Shown here one piece after another: positions 8,801 to 17,868 of a DNA stretch of 60,603 bases. The position numbers were made by a program, and so were the translations under genes. Within the stretch, counting starts at the first letter, position 1. The number at the start of each line of letters is the position of its first letter. Origin of the DNA: an uncultured Methylococcaceae bacterium (lineage in GTDB: Bacteria; Pseudomonadota; Gammaproteobacteria; Methylococcales; Methylococcaceae); assembly GCA_903859815.1 (NCBI GenBank), contig CAIOOA010000161.1, positions 1 through 60,603 of the forward strand, written 5' to 3'. The notes beneath the pieces were generated by a model. That model was not told where the DNA came from, made no database searches, and was given only the letters and a program-made list of their open reading frames with translations.

Positions 8801-9576
8801 TCGGCGAACATGCTCGTAACTTGTTGGAAGATGCAAAGAAAATGCTCAAACAAATCGTCGATGAAAACTGGCTAAAACCTCGCGCAGTGATTGGCTTCTT
8901 CCCGGCCAACCGAGTGGGGGATGATGTGGCACTCTATACCGACGACAACCGTAGCGAAGTCGTGACCACTTTGCAAAACCTACGTCAGCAACACATCAAA
9001 CCGCCCGGCCAACCGAATTACTGCCTTTCGGATTTTGTCGGACCCGCTGGCGTGGCCGATTATGTTGGCGGCTTTGCTGTGACGGCTGGGCAAGGCATCG
9101 AAGAACATTTGGCGCGGTTTGCCAAAGATCATGACGACTATAGCAGCATCATGCTGAAAGCCCTCGCCGACCGCCTCGCTGAAGCCTTCGCCGAAGTCCT
9201 GCACAAGCGTGTGCGCAAGGAGTTCTGGGGGTATGTACCGGAAGAAACCTTGTCCAACGAGCAACTTATTCATGAAGAATATCGCGGCATCCGCCCTGCT
9301 CCCGGCTATCCCGCCTGCCCGGACCATACTGAGAAAGCGACTTTATTCTCCTTGTTGAATCCTTTGGACAATGCCGGTATCTCATTAACCGAAAGTTTCG
9401 CCATGTACCCGGCATCCTCGGTCAGCGGCTGGTATTTCTCCCATCCTGCCGCCAAGTATTTCAACGTCGGCAAGCTCAACCGCGACCAAGTGGATGATTA
9501 TGCCAAACGCAAAGGCATGAGCGTCAAAGAAGCTGAGAAATGGTTGAGTCCGGTGTTGGCATATGAGGCGGAGTAA
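5881..9576 (+). CDS. metH: Cobalamin-dependent methionine synthase
   Basis: The 1231-residue enzyme transfers a methyl group from 5-methyltetrahydrofolate via cobalamin to homocysteine. All four modules are present. The homocysteine domain has zinc ligands Cys250, Cys313 and Cys314. The folate domain opens at [12 protein letters not shown]. The cobalamin domain has D761-x-H763-x-x-G766, with His763 as lower axial ligand. The activation domain binds S-adenosylmethionine at R1138[11 protein letters not shown]. Length and motif spacing match E. coli MetH (1227 residues). ATG 5881 was preferred over TTG 5839 or ATG 5845 because agaagag lies at the right distance and the upstream 14 codons have no counterpart in the family. 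No cobalamin or SAM riboswitch is evident in the leader. Confidence 0.98.
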   Translation: MNNLNQRTKLFKQRLAERILFLDGAMGTMIQTYKLEESDYRGERFKDWPRDLKGNNDLLSLTQPHIIQAIERAYLEAGSDILETNTFNATRIAMADYGMEELAYEINVASAKLARQVADEFESKNPAKPRFVAGVIGPTNRTASMSPDVNDPGFRNVSFAELVDAYYEAARGLVDGGADILMIETIFDTLNAKAAVFAVEKYFEDHGFKLPVMISGTITDASGRTLSGQVTEAFWNSLRHVEPVSFGFNCALGPDKLRQYVEELSRIANCYVSAHPNAGLPNEFGEYDLTPEAMAKEVADWAENGFLNIIGGCCGSSPRHIKAIHDAVEHFPPRQIPDIQPQCRLAGLEPMNIGPDSLFVNVGERTNVTGSALFRRLIREEQYEQALDVARQQVENGAQIIDINMDEGMLDSKAAMVRFLNLIAAEPDIARVPVMLDSSKWDILEAGLQCIQGKGIVNSISMKEGEEAFLHHAKLARRYGAAVIVMAFDEQGQADTEARKVEICTRAYHLLTGIGFPAEDIIFDPNIFAVATGIEEHNNYGVDFIEATRRITATLPHALISGGVSNVSFSFRGNDPVREAIHAVFLYHAIKAGMTMGIVNAGQLAIYDEIPPELREAVEDVILNRRQDGTERLLAIADNYRTGGGQTEKKEDLAWREWPVGKRLEHALVKGIDEFIDADTEAARQTVERPLHVIEGPLMDGMNVVGDLFGAGKMFLPQVVKSARVMKKAVAYLMPYMEEEKALIGEVQSNGKIILATVKGDVHDIGKNIVGVVLQCNGFDVVDMGVMVPADKILQAARDENADMIGLSGLITPSLDEMVHVAKEMERLGFTMPLLIGGATTSRAHTAVKIEPNYSGAVVYVTDASRAVGVAGSLLSEELRVEYAAKIKQEYEEVRLRHTGRKQQTPMHNLEAARDNAFHGDWEDYTPPKPSFLGIKVFDGYPLSELAECIDWTPFFHTWELSGSYPKILNDEKVGEHARNLLEDAKKMLKQIVDENWLKPRAVIGFFPANRVGDDVALYTDDNRSEVVTTLQNLRQQHIKPPGQPNYCLSDFVGPAGVADYVGGFAVTAGQGIEEHLARFAKDHDDYSSIMLKALADRLAEAFAEVLHKRVRKEFWGYVPEETLSNEQLIHEEYRGIRPAPGYPACPDHTEKATLFSLLNPLDNAGISLTESFAMYPASSVSGWYFSHPAAKYFNVGKLNRDQVDDYAKRKGMSVKEAEKWLSPVLAYEAE

Positions 9577-9601
9577 CTATATCAATAAAATTTATAGATG
9601 G

Positions 9602-9633
9602 GCTGTTACCCAAACTGGAACTTGGGTAACAGC
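9602..9633 (+). terminator. Strong 12-bp hairpin after metH
   Basis: The perfect stem gctgttacccaa / ttgggtaacagc encloses eight bases, 25 bases past the metH stop. There is no T tract, so it may stabilise the 3' end or assist termination rather than be a classic intrinsic terminator. Confidence 0.6.
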
Positions 9634-9716
9634 AGATTGACAGCTTCCACGCTAAAATGATAATCGCTACGTGTTCACGATAAGTACTCTATATCTTGAA
9701 AATGGAGAAATCAATT

Positions 9717-9974
9717 ATGGCTCATCTTACTATTCGCAATCTTGAAGAAACTATCAAGACTGGTTTACGCCAGCGAGCAGCAATTCATGGTTGCTCAATG
9801 GAAGAGGAAGCTCGGAAAATCCTAAAACAAGCTCTACAGTCAAAAATAAACGAAGAAGGTTTAGGAACTCTTATTCACAATCGTTTTGTTGCTATTGGCA
9901 GGGTTAATCTGTCATTGCCCGAACGGACACCAACCCGCCAACCGCCTGACTTGTCTAACAGTGAAAACTCATGA
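9717..9974 (+). CDS. fitA: FitA-type ribbon-helix-helix antitoxin (orphan)
   Basis: The 85-residue product has the FitA/StbC-like ribbon-helix-helix signature: MAHLTIRNLEETIKTGLR, then HGCSMEEEARKIL, with a Pro-rich C-terminal tail. Proteins of this kind bind their own operator and block a partner PIN-domain nuclease. ATG 9717 is used because aatggag sits nine bases upstream; the longer TTG start lacks support. Its stop overlaps the start of the partner gene (ATGA), as in working fitAB operons. The partner is truncated here, so this antitoxin is an orphan unless it neutralises a toxin elsewhere. Confidence 0.85.
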   Translation: MAHLTIRNLEETIKTGLRQRAAIHGCSMEEEARKILKQALQSKINEEGLGTLIHNRFVAIGRVNLSLPERTPTRQPPDLSNSENS

Positions 9975-10036
9975 TTCTGCTGGATACCAATGTTGTATCA
10001 GAGTTAATGAAACCTCACTCAGAGCCATCAGTTTGA
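9971..10036 (+). pseudogene. fitB: FitB/VapC PIN-domain toxin, N-terminal remnant
   Basis: The frame starts four bases before the end of fitA and reads MILLDTNVVSELMKPHSEPSV, then TGA. This is the exact opening of FitB-type PIN nucleases, including the first catalytic Asp and the SELMK helix. The other roughly 115 residues and acidic residues are gone. The break falls 27 bases before the start of the HD/ATPase gene, so insertion or deletion at that island's edge probably destroyed the toxin. Confidence 0.85.
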
Positions 10037-10063
10037 TTGTATAAATGAGAAATTCAAAAAACA

Positions 10064-13000
10064 ATGTCCACAAAGGTAATTGATATAAAAAGGATTGAAG
10101 AAACTGTTTTATGGGAGAAATTAAAAAATCTCAAAGACACAAATGCGGAACAATTAGTAGCAGCCGTAAAGGATCTCTGTGAAGAAGCATCGGATCGAAT
10201 GAAGGTGATGCCAGCAACTTCTCCACAATATACCCTCCATGATGAAAGTCATTTTCTCCGTGTTACGGAAATAATGGCGATGGTACTTGGCGAAACAATA
10301 GAACAATTAAATTCAATTGAACTATGTCTGCTTATTTTGTCAGCCTATTATCACGACCAAGGGATGGTAATGGATGAAACTGAATATTCAAAGCTCACTA
10401 CAGATACTAAATTTCAAATTTTTCGGGAAAATTGGTATCTAGATCATCCTAACCAAAAGGAAATCTATGCTCAATTTCAAAGTCCAAATATAAGCAATGA
10501 AGAAAGGCATCGATTAGTTAGCTTACTTGCCGAAATGGACGCCGCAATGCTCACAGACTATTTGCGAACAACCCACGCCAACAGATCGGCGAAGCTAATC
10601 ATTGAAAAATATTCAACTGACCACAGACTTGAAATATTCGGGGTTAATTTAGCACATATACTAGCTATGATTTGCGAGTCTCACTACTCGCACACTCACG
10701 AACTAATTCCATCGAATGGATTTAATTATGACGAACAAATTGGCCTAGACAAAATCAATCTATCATTTATTGCTATCATATTGCGTCTTGCGGATATTTT
10801 AGATTTTGATGCTGATAGAACCCCTGAAGTGTTATTAAGCACTATCCACTTTTCATCCCCGATTAGCCTCACAGAGTGGAGAAAACATCGTGGTATTAAA
10901 GGATGGGAAATAAACAAAAATCTAGTTCGTTTTTCTGCCAATTATTCCCATCCAGCCTATCATGCTGCTGCTCTTAAGTTTATGGACTGGGTTGATAAAG
11001 AATTAAGCGAATGCCAAAATCTATGCAATTCATTTCCTGCACAATTCCAACGATACAAACTCCAACTTCCAAGTCTTGTTGATCGTTCCCGTATTAAACC
11101 CCTAAACGATAGCTATATTTTCCATGACTTGGAAATCACTTTATCTCGGAATGAAATTGTTAAATTACTTATGACTGATAAGCTTTATAATCAGCCATAT
11201 ATTTGTATTAGGGAATTGCTGCAAAATTCTTTGGATGCGCTTCGCTATCGGAAAGCATTATATGCTTTGTCAGATATGAAATGGGACAAAGGTCAAGTTG
11301 ATTTTTTACATACTATTGATAAAGATGGATATGAAATAGTCCAGTGCAAAGATAATGGCTCTGGCATGGATAGAGATATTATCAACCGCTTTTTTACCAA
11401 GGCTGGACGTAGCTTCTACCGCTCCCCTGAATTTGAGCGTGAACGCGCCATTTTTAAACATAAAAATATCGATTACGATCCCTGTTCACAATTTGGAATT
11501 GGTTTTATGTCCTGTTTCATGTTGGGCGATAGGATAAAAATCGAAACTCGCCGTGATTATGGTTCCGGCAGAAATTGGGGTGATCCTCTCATCATTGAAA
11601 TTAATGGATTAGGTGGGCTGATTGTCATAAGAAAAGGCTTGGAAAGTCAGGAAATAGGCACTACAGTAACAATTACTTCGCGCCAAAAACCCTCTTTTCT
11701 AGATGAGTGGAACGATAAGGTGTTATTGACAACAGTGCTAAAACATTTTGCAGTAGCCACTGAATTTCCAATAGTAGGTCGATGCGAGATTGAAGAACTG
11801 CAAGACACTGTCGAAATTCCCACTACCCCTTCTTATATTCCAACCTTACTTGAGAATGCAGGAATAACCCAATCATCCTATATAACGATTGAAAAAAACT
11901 TCACTGATATTAATCATAATTTAGGTGGAATTATACGTGAATCGTTTTTGATTAATTCGTCAGGCATTCCATGTTTATCCACGCAAGAGGTTACTTGGAA
12001 AACTAGGATAGAAAAAGAAAGCTTTACGCTATTCAAAAATAATGAAGCAATGGGAGAAATTAATGCAGCTAGCGGTTATAAACAATCCCAAATAAGCATT
12101 GATGGTATTCATCTTTGTGGAGTAGCCGGAAGGCCGCAATGGCAAAATGATTTTATGGTTAAAAGGCGCTTGGGGGATATACCAGCTCATATTTCAGCGA
12201 ATTCATATTCCCTTGATGTCAGAGGCTCATTAAAACCAGAAATTACGCCTGCTAGAACCCCTGTCGAAAGTTTTGGATTTTTTATTAGCCCACCAAAATG
12301 GACAGCGTTATCAAAAATCGTCCATATGGCTTCAGGAAAAATTTGGGCGAAATTATTATCTGAATTTGTTCCAATAGGCTTAGATAGTGAAACATTTTTA
12401 AAACTACTTATTACACACAGAGGGGACTTGAAACAAATTCCTTTGGCAGATATATGGCAATATTTGTCCATACCACTAATCGATAATCACATATCTTGGG
12501 TGAAAATCTCCTCTTTCAGACAAATTAAAATTGTCCGTAACTTGGATAATTGGCATCTTGAAACTATTGAGAAAAAAATCGATCTACCGCCGGATATTGC
12601 TGAATGGGAGCAAAGTGGCAATCAACATCCTAGCCTACTTAATCAAATACATTATACTTTAGTCGCGTTTAGCACCCTGAGTATTGAAGAAGGCAACGTA
12701 GTATTTAACCAAAATGAATACCAAGATCAACAAGCTACAGCATCATCCTTGATTATTCGAGAACATAGACAATTTGCTATCGCAATTTCCTATTTTGGTA
12801 AAGTTAAAGACATTATCATAGCCCAGTCACCTTTAAGAACAGTGAACCGTTCACACCCATTGATTCAAGAATATATTAAGGGAAGAAAAGACGACACTCT
12901 TAATGAATTCATATCTTCAATTATCTTTTTAATTATTTATAAATTGTACTCAGGTAATCTACAAGCATCGCTTAATAAACCTGATCGCTGGATGAAACAT

Positions 13001-13159
13001 ACTGCTCATAAATATTTTGCTATTGATTGGTCAAAATATACTAATCCTCTATTAAAGCCACCTTACAAAATATGGCTAGAAACTGATGAAATTATTGAAA
13101 TTACAGAGAATGACTTTGCAGTTTGGAGAGATATAAAAATAGCAAAGGATATTTTGTAG
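10064..13159 (+). CDS. HD-domain / Hsp90-type (GHKL) ATPase fusion protein
   Basis: This 1031-residue cytoplasmic protein is not one I can name. Residues 56-252 form an HD-type phosphohydrolase region: H59-D60, H97-D98, ESHYSHTHE at 205-213, and RLADILDFDADR at 241-252. Residues 350-600 form a GHKL/Hsp90-type ATP-binding fold: the N-box RELLQNSLDALR (Glu384, Asn388, Asp391), DNGSGM (Asp430), and FGIGFMS at 477-483. The C-terminal 430 residues have no recognisable motif. The gene stands alone, is visibly A+T-rich against its neighbours, and lies between two broken toxin-antitoxin pairs, all signs of transfer. An HD domain joined to a conformational ATPase would suit a sensor that triggers nucleotide hydrolysis. 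Phage defence or stress response is inference only. Confidence 0.85.
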   Translation: MSTKVIDIKRIEETVLWEKLKNLKDTNAEQLVAAVKDLCEEASDRMKVMPATSPQYTLHDESHFLRVTEIMAMVLGETIEQLNSIELCLLILSAYYHDQGMVMDETEYSKLTTDTKFQIFRENWYLDHPNQKEIYAQFQSPNISNEERHRLVSLLAEMDAAMLTDYLRTTHANRSAKLIIEKYSTDHRLEIFGVNLAHILAMICESHYSHTHELIPSNGFNYDEQIGLDKINLSFIAIILRLADILDFDADRTPEVLLSTIHFSSPISLTEWRKHRGIKGWEINKNLVRFSANYSHPAYHAAALKFMDWVDKELSECQNLCNSFPAQFQRYKLQLPSLVDRSRIKPLNDSYIFHDLEITLSRNEIVKLLMTDKLYNQPYICIRELLQNSLDALRYRKALYALSDMKWDKGQVDFLHTIDKDGYEIVQCKDNGSGMDRDIINRFFTKAGRSFYRSPEFERERAIFKHKNIDYDPCSQFGIGFMSCFMLGDRIKIETRRDYGSGRNWGDPLIIEINGLGGLIVIRKGLESQEIGTTVTITSRQKPSFLDEWNDKVLLTTVLKHFAVATEFPIVGRCEIEELQDTVEIPTTPSYIPTLLENAGITQSSYITIEKNFTDINHNLGGIIRESFLINSSGIPCLSTQEVTWKTRIEKESFTLFKNNEAMGEINAASGYKQSQISIDGIHLCGVAGRPQWQNDFMVKRRLGDIPAHISANSYSLDVRGSLKPEITPARTPVESFGFFISPPKWTALSKIVHMASGKIWAKLLSEFVPIGLDSETFLKLLITHRGDLKQIPLADIWQYLSIPLIDNHISWVKISSFRQIKIVRNLDNWHLETIEKKIDLPPDIAEWEQSGNQHPSLLNQIHYTLVAFSTLSIEEGNVVFNQNEYQDQQATASSLIIREHRQFAIAISYFGKVKDIIIAQSPLRTVNRSHPLIQEYIKGRKDDTLNEFISSIIFLIIYKLYSGNLQASLNKPDRWMKHTAHKYFAIDWSKYTNPLLKPPYKIWLETDEIIEITENDFAVWRDIKIAKDIL

Positions 13160-13220
13160 GTTGCAAAATGAATCATTAGCCCTTTAAAAAATTAAACCTA
13201 ATTTTGTTTATAAATAATCT

Positions 13221-13550
13221 ATGAACACAAAAACAAAACAAACAACCAAGCTTTTCTTAGAACTAGTGAACAAACAGTTCGACACTGCTGGTGCGATATT
13301 ATTCGGCAGTCAAGCCCGAATCGATGCCAATACCCAAAGCGATGCCGATCTCGTAATACTACTAAAAGGTAAACCCGGTCGCCGCGTGGATGTGGCCTTG
13401 ACCATGGCTGACATGGCTTTTGATGTCATGCTAAAAACCGGCTTGATGATTGATGCCTTGCCATTATGGGAGGAAGAATGGCTACACCCCGAAACCTTTA
13501 AAAATCCGGCTTTATTGGAAAATATTAGGCGAGACGGGATATGGTTATGA
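13221..13550 (+). CDS. mntA: MntA-type minimal nucleotidyltransferase (orphan antitoxin)
   Basis: The 109-residue protein contains the minimal nucleotidyltransferase signature GSQARIDANTQSDADL, with catalytic Asp residues in SDADL and a third acidic site in RVDVAL. MntA enzymes inactivate HepT (HEPN) RNases by AMPylation. The stop overlaps the start of a HEPN-like remnant (ATGA), the standard mntA-hepT arrangement. Base composition is closer to the chromosome than that of the preceding ATPase gene. With the partner truncated, it either acts on another HEPN protein or is decaying. Confidence 0.85.
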   Translation: MNTKTKQTTKLFLELVNKQFDTAGAILFGSQARIDANTQSDADLVILLKGKPGRRVDVALTMADMAFDVMLKTGLMIDALPLWEEEWLHPETFKNPALLENIRRDGIWL

Positions 13551-13597
13551 AAGCAGAATATTTTATTTCAGCCATCCAGAACCGGTTCGAACTATAA
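13547..13597 (+). pseudogene. HEPN (HepT-like) toxin, N-terminal remnant
   Basis: Sixteen codons (MKAEYFISAIQNRFEL) overlap the end of the nucleotidyltransferase gene and then meet TAA. Position and the opening helix fit the start of a HEPN partner. Identity rests mainly on the operon arrangement, because the diagnostic R-x4-6-H motif would lie in the lost part. It is the third toxin in this window cut to about 20 codons. Confidence 0.5.
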
Positions 13598-13618
13598 AAA
13601 AATAATAACCACTTTAGT

Positions 13619-13996
13619 ATGTCCGACCTCAACGACCCCCGTGTATTATTCGCCGCCGAGCGTACCTTAATGGCTTGGAACCGCACTTGCCTTGCGCTGA
13701 TGGCTTTTGGCTTCATGATTGAGCGCTTCGGATTATTTCTTAAAGTTTTGGTTCCTGCTAATGAACACCTACCCCCACATAATCTTTCCTCTTGGTTAGG
13801 CTTGGCATTTATTATTCTGGGCGGTATATTCTCGTTGCTATCGACGATACAACACTGGCGTTTTTTGAGAACGCTCAAACCCGTCGAGATTCCTGAACGG
13901 CATTGGACATTTCTGCCTATCTTCAATAATCTGGCGTTAATGTTCATATCGGTTTTACTGAGCATCTATATGCTCTATACGGTATTCAAAGTCTAA
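13619..13996 (+). CDS. DUF202/YidH-family membrane protein
   Basis: The 125-residue protein starts with the family signature FAAERTLMAWNRTCLALMAFGF (here residues 11-32) and has three predicted membrane segments near 25-43, 58-78 and 101-122. DUF202 proteins are small inner-membrane proteins of unknown function. It lies nine bases before the next gap and is followed on the same strand by another small membrane protein. Confidence 0.85.
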   Translation: MSDLNDPRVLFAAERTLMAWNRTCLALMAFGFMIERFGLFLKVLVPANEHLPPHNLSSWLGLAFIILGGIFSLLSTIQHWRFLRTLKPVEIPERHWTFLPIFNNLALMFISVLLSIYMLYTVFKV

Positions 13997-14017
13997 GCAA
14001 CACATGTGAGGAATCTG

Positions 14018-14422
14018 ATGAATTATAGAGGGGCGGGTGGCACACCGGGTGGGGAAGGGTCTTTTATCATCGGCTTGGTGATGATGGGCTCGGGTTTTTA
14101 TTTACTATTGCGGTCGATTGATGTCAGCAATAGCTTTAGCTTGGGCACCAGCCTCTATCAAATGCCGATGATGGGTTACACGGCTTCAATCACAGGGGGT
14201 ATGTTGTTAATCCCATTTATATTTGGGATTGGAATGATTTTTTATAATGCTAAGAATTTGTTCGGTTGGATACTGGCTGTGGGTGCGGTCAGCGCAATGA
14301 TTATTGGCGTATTGGCGGGTTTGCGCTTCTCGCTGCATAGTATGTCGTTGTTTGATCTGCTCATCATTCTGGTGCTTGCCATTGGCGGCTTGGGGCTTTT
14401 TCTCAGTTCAATGCGCAACTAA
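14018..14422 (+). CDS. Conserved four-helix membrane protein of unknown function
   Basis: The 134-residue product begins MNYRGAGGTPGGEGSF, a glycine-rich opening I associate with a conserved but uncharacterised bacterial membrane protein family. Four hydrophobic segments follow (about 17-36, 55-76, 84-104 and 112-130). ATG 14018 is chosen over the upstream GTG because gaggaa precedes it at proper spacing. Its end overlaps the convergent GGDEF relic by four bases. It is probably co-transcribed with the DUF202 gene. Confidence 0.75.
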   Translation: MNYRGAGGTPGGEGSFIIGLVMMGSGFYLLLRSIDVSNSFSLGTSLYQMPMMGYTASITGGMLLIPFIFGIGMIFYNAKNLFGWILAVGAVSAMIIGVLAGLRFSLHSMSLFDLLIILVLAIGGLGLFLSSMRN

Positions 14423-14874
14423 AGCGGTATGGAAAGTTGAGCCATCACTCGATTTCTCCCCAACTCTTTGGCCCGGTACAAAGCTTGGTCGGCTCGTTCC
14501 AACAATGAGTCCAAATTATCATTTTGGATTAGTGTGGGAGTAAAGAGAGTGCCGATATTGCCACCAAGGGAATTCAGCCCCTTCACCATGAAGAATCCGC
14601 CATGGGCCAGATACACTAAGGCGAGAAAATAAGCCGTGAATTTCACCGAAGTATTTTTATTGAGAAAAAACGCACGGGCAATCAACCATGAAACCATGGT
14701 TTGGGCAAACGATAGATTAACGCGCCGTAACGCTATATTTTCGTTAATGCAGGTGAAATAGGCGGCGATCAGGGTAATGCAAGCGCATAACGCAATTAGC
14801 CAACCAAGCCGTTCGCGATGCCGCAAAAAACGTAGCACACCCACATACTGCAAACACAGGCCGATGACGAACAA
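14419..14874 (-). pseudogene. Membrane diguanylate cyclase remnant with GGDEF core deleted
   Basis: The N-terminal part has four hydrophobic segments like a sensory membrane domain. It then jumps from SLGGNIGTLFTPTLIQND straight into DSLLERADQALYRAKELGRN, the terminal helix of GGDEF domains (AD-x-ALY-x-AK-x-x-GRN). The roughly 110-130 residues carrying the GGDEF motif, substrate site and I-site are missing without a frame change, so an in-frame internal deletion is likely. The 5' end is also incomplete: a stop lies just upstream of a weak TTG start and no membrane-domain start is clear. Cyclase activity is not possible. Confidence 0.75.
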
Positions 14875-14945
14875 CGCATTTGTTTAAAATTCGGTAATAT
14901 TTCACTGAAATCAGACACTCACCCGTGTAAACTATACTCAAATAC

Positions 14946-15052
14946 GATGTTTGAGACCACCTGGCGAAGTAATTAGAATTCTTCTGGGAAAAACATCACC
15001 GCAACAAGATTTCGCAGTTTATACCCCTCTCTAGGATGGAGAGGGGTTTTTT
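14946..15052 (+). ncRNA. Candidate small RNA ending in an intrinsic terminator
   Basis: A strong terminator on the plus strand (stem cccctctc / gagagggg, then six T residues, 15024-15052) has no protein gene upstream on that strand. The only genes nearby run on the minus strand. A TATACT hexamer at about 14933-14938 could place a start near 14946, giving an RNA of about 107 nt. The -35 element is poor. The sequence matches no RNA family I recognise. Confidence 0.4.
15024..15052 (+). terminator. Rho-independent terminator
   Basis: The eight-base-pair stem cccctctc / gagagggg with a seven-base loop is followed by a T run. It sits directly downstream of the minus-strand purA operon end, with its T tract on the plus strand. 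Confidence 0.88.
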
Positions 15053-15058
15053 ATTTCA

Positions 15059-15322
15059 TTAATTGGCGGGTGGCTGGGCGGGGTTGCTTGGGGCTATCGG
15101 GGCGGTGGGAATGGATTGAATCGCTTTCCCAGGAAAACCAGACGGGGGATTAAGAATCATGATCAGCCCCATCATGATTACAAACACAGTTATGACGGCG
15201 CCTAGTGCGCCAATCCGGGCCGCGACTTTACCCCTACCCTGCTTAATATGCCAAGCCGAAGTCCTTTTCCATGCGAAAACCATTGCCACCAATAAAACAA
15301 TTAATTCCAGAGTTGCAAGCAT
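15059..15322 (-). CDS. Small membrane protein downstream of purA
   Basis: The 87-residue product has two hydrophobic segments, MLATLELIVLLVAMVFAW and IGALGAVITVFVIMMGLIMI, separated by a basic loop, and ends in a Pro/Ala-rich tail (PIAPSNPAQPPAN). The start at 15322 is preferred because the longer frame would run into purA. It lies eight bases after purA and is probably the last gene of that transcript. No family is recognised. It is not the DUF2065 (YjeT) protein found next to hflC-purA in enterobacteria. Confidence 0.65.
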   Translation of the reverse strand: MLATLELIVLLVAMVFAWKRTSAWHIKQGRGKVAARIGALGAVITVFVIMMGLIMILNPPSGFPGKAIQSIPTAPIAPSNPAQPPAN

Positions 15323-15329
15323 GGCGGCC

Positions 15330-16637
<1,308 letters not shown>

Positions 16638-16650
16638 TCAGCAGAATTTG

Positions 16651-17862
16651 TTATTTTCTTGACTCTGTTTCGACTATCACTGGGAAAAGCTCCCATCCGC
16701 CGGAACGCTTTATCAGTTCAAAACGGCAACCTAGATCACCAGCAGATGCCGTTTGGCCAGTCAATTCAGGGATTACACTCCAGCCCTCGGCCCGCATGGA
16801 GATGATTTTGTCACGCAGGGACTCATCATTCGAACAAGGGGCAAAGACTGTCCGCTCAGCACATGTCTCGTAAGTGCCACCCGACAACCTCGACAAGACT
16901 TTCAAATCGGCGCTGAACCCGGTAGCGGGCCTAGCTTGGCCGAAAGGCTTGCCAATGCCATCGTAACGCCCACCCCGGGCAAGTTCGCGCCCATACCCTT
17001 CGACAAGGGCAGCAAACACCACACCGCGATGATAGTGGTACCCGCGTAATTCAGCCAAGTCAAAATGAATAGGCAAGTTGGGGAAACTGGCCGACAAAGC
17101 CAGTGCAAGCGTTTCCAGATTGGCTAAGGACTGTAACACCTGTTCGTTTGCCGCGGCAAGTTGCCTGTATGCCTCAGGGATCACACTGGCATCGCCGTGC
17201 AATTCAATCAATGCAGACAGCATTGCGGCACATGAAGTGTCAACCGGATTGGCATCAAAAAATTCATGCAAATCAGAAGCGGATTTACGATGAAGGATGT
17301 CAAAAAGTCCGGCCTCTTGGATGGGATTCAAAGCCGCCTGACCCACCAAACCACGGTAAATGCCGACATGGCCCAGATCCAAGTGAATATTATTCAAGTC
17401 AGCAATGGATAACATCTCCAACATCAGTTGGATCACTTCCAAATCACTATCCACCCCACAATGACCATACAACTCCGCACCCACTTGAAAAGGGCTGCGG
17501 GTCTTTTCCAAATGATCAGCTTGTGTTTGCAACACTGTACCAAGATAACACAATCGTGTAGGCACGTCAGGTCGGCTATTGCGCGCATCGATACGAGCCA
17601 CTTGAGGGGTCATATCGGCACGTATGCCCATCAAACGGCCAGAGATTTGATCAATGAGCTTGAATGTTTGCAAATCCAAATCATGCCCTGTACCCACCAA
17701 CAATGACTCAATGTACTCAATCATCGGGGTCATGACTTGTCGGTATCCCCACGACTCAAACAGATCCAACACAGTCCTGCGCAAGGCTTCCAACCGCCTC
17801 GCTTCGGCAGGTAAAACTTCCTCTATACCCTCTGGCAGCAGCCAACGATCATCCGGCAACAT
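16651..17862 (-). CDS. hisZ: ATP phosphoribosyltransferase regulatory subunit
   Basis: This 403-residue HisRS paralogue lacks aminoacylation activity and forms the hetero-octamer with short-form HisG at the first step of histidine synthesis. The opening WLLPEGIEEVLPAEARRLE, the class II-like motif RLMGIRADMTPQVARIDA and RGYHYHRGVVFAAL are characteristic. Its presence implies a short HisG elsewhere in the genome. It lies six bases after hflC and 28 before purA, the arrangement seen in many beta- and gammaproteobacteria. Confidence 0.95.
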   Translation of the reverse strand: MLPDDRWLLPEGIEEVLPAEARRLEALRRTVLDLFESWGYRQVMTPMIEYIESLLVGTGHDLDLQTFKLIDQISGRLMGIRADMTPQVARIDARNSRPDVPTRLCYLGTVLQTQADHLEKTRSPFQVGAELYGHCGVDSDLEVIQLMLEMLSIADLNNIHLDLGHVGIYRGLVGQAALNPIQEAGLFDILHRKSASDLHEFFDANPVDTSCAAMLSALIELHGDASVIPEAYRQLAAANEQVLQSLANLETLALALSASFPNLPIHFDLAELRGYHYHRGVVFAALVEGYGRELARGGRYDGIGKPFGQARPATGFSADLKVLSRLSGGTYETCAERTVFAPCSNDESLRDKIISMRAEGWSVIPELTGQTASAGDLGCRFELIKRSGGWELFPVIVETESRK

Positions 17863-17868
17863 AAAGAT

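Noticed and set aside
15059-15322. DUF2065 (YjeT) protein, expected near hflC-purA
   Set aside because: Sequence and length differ; this protein has two membrane segments and a Pro-rich tail and was left unnamed.
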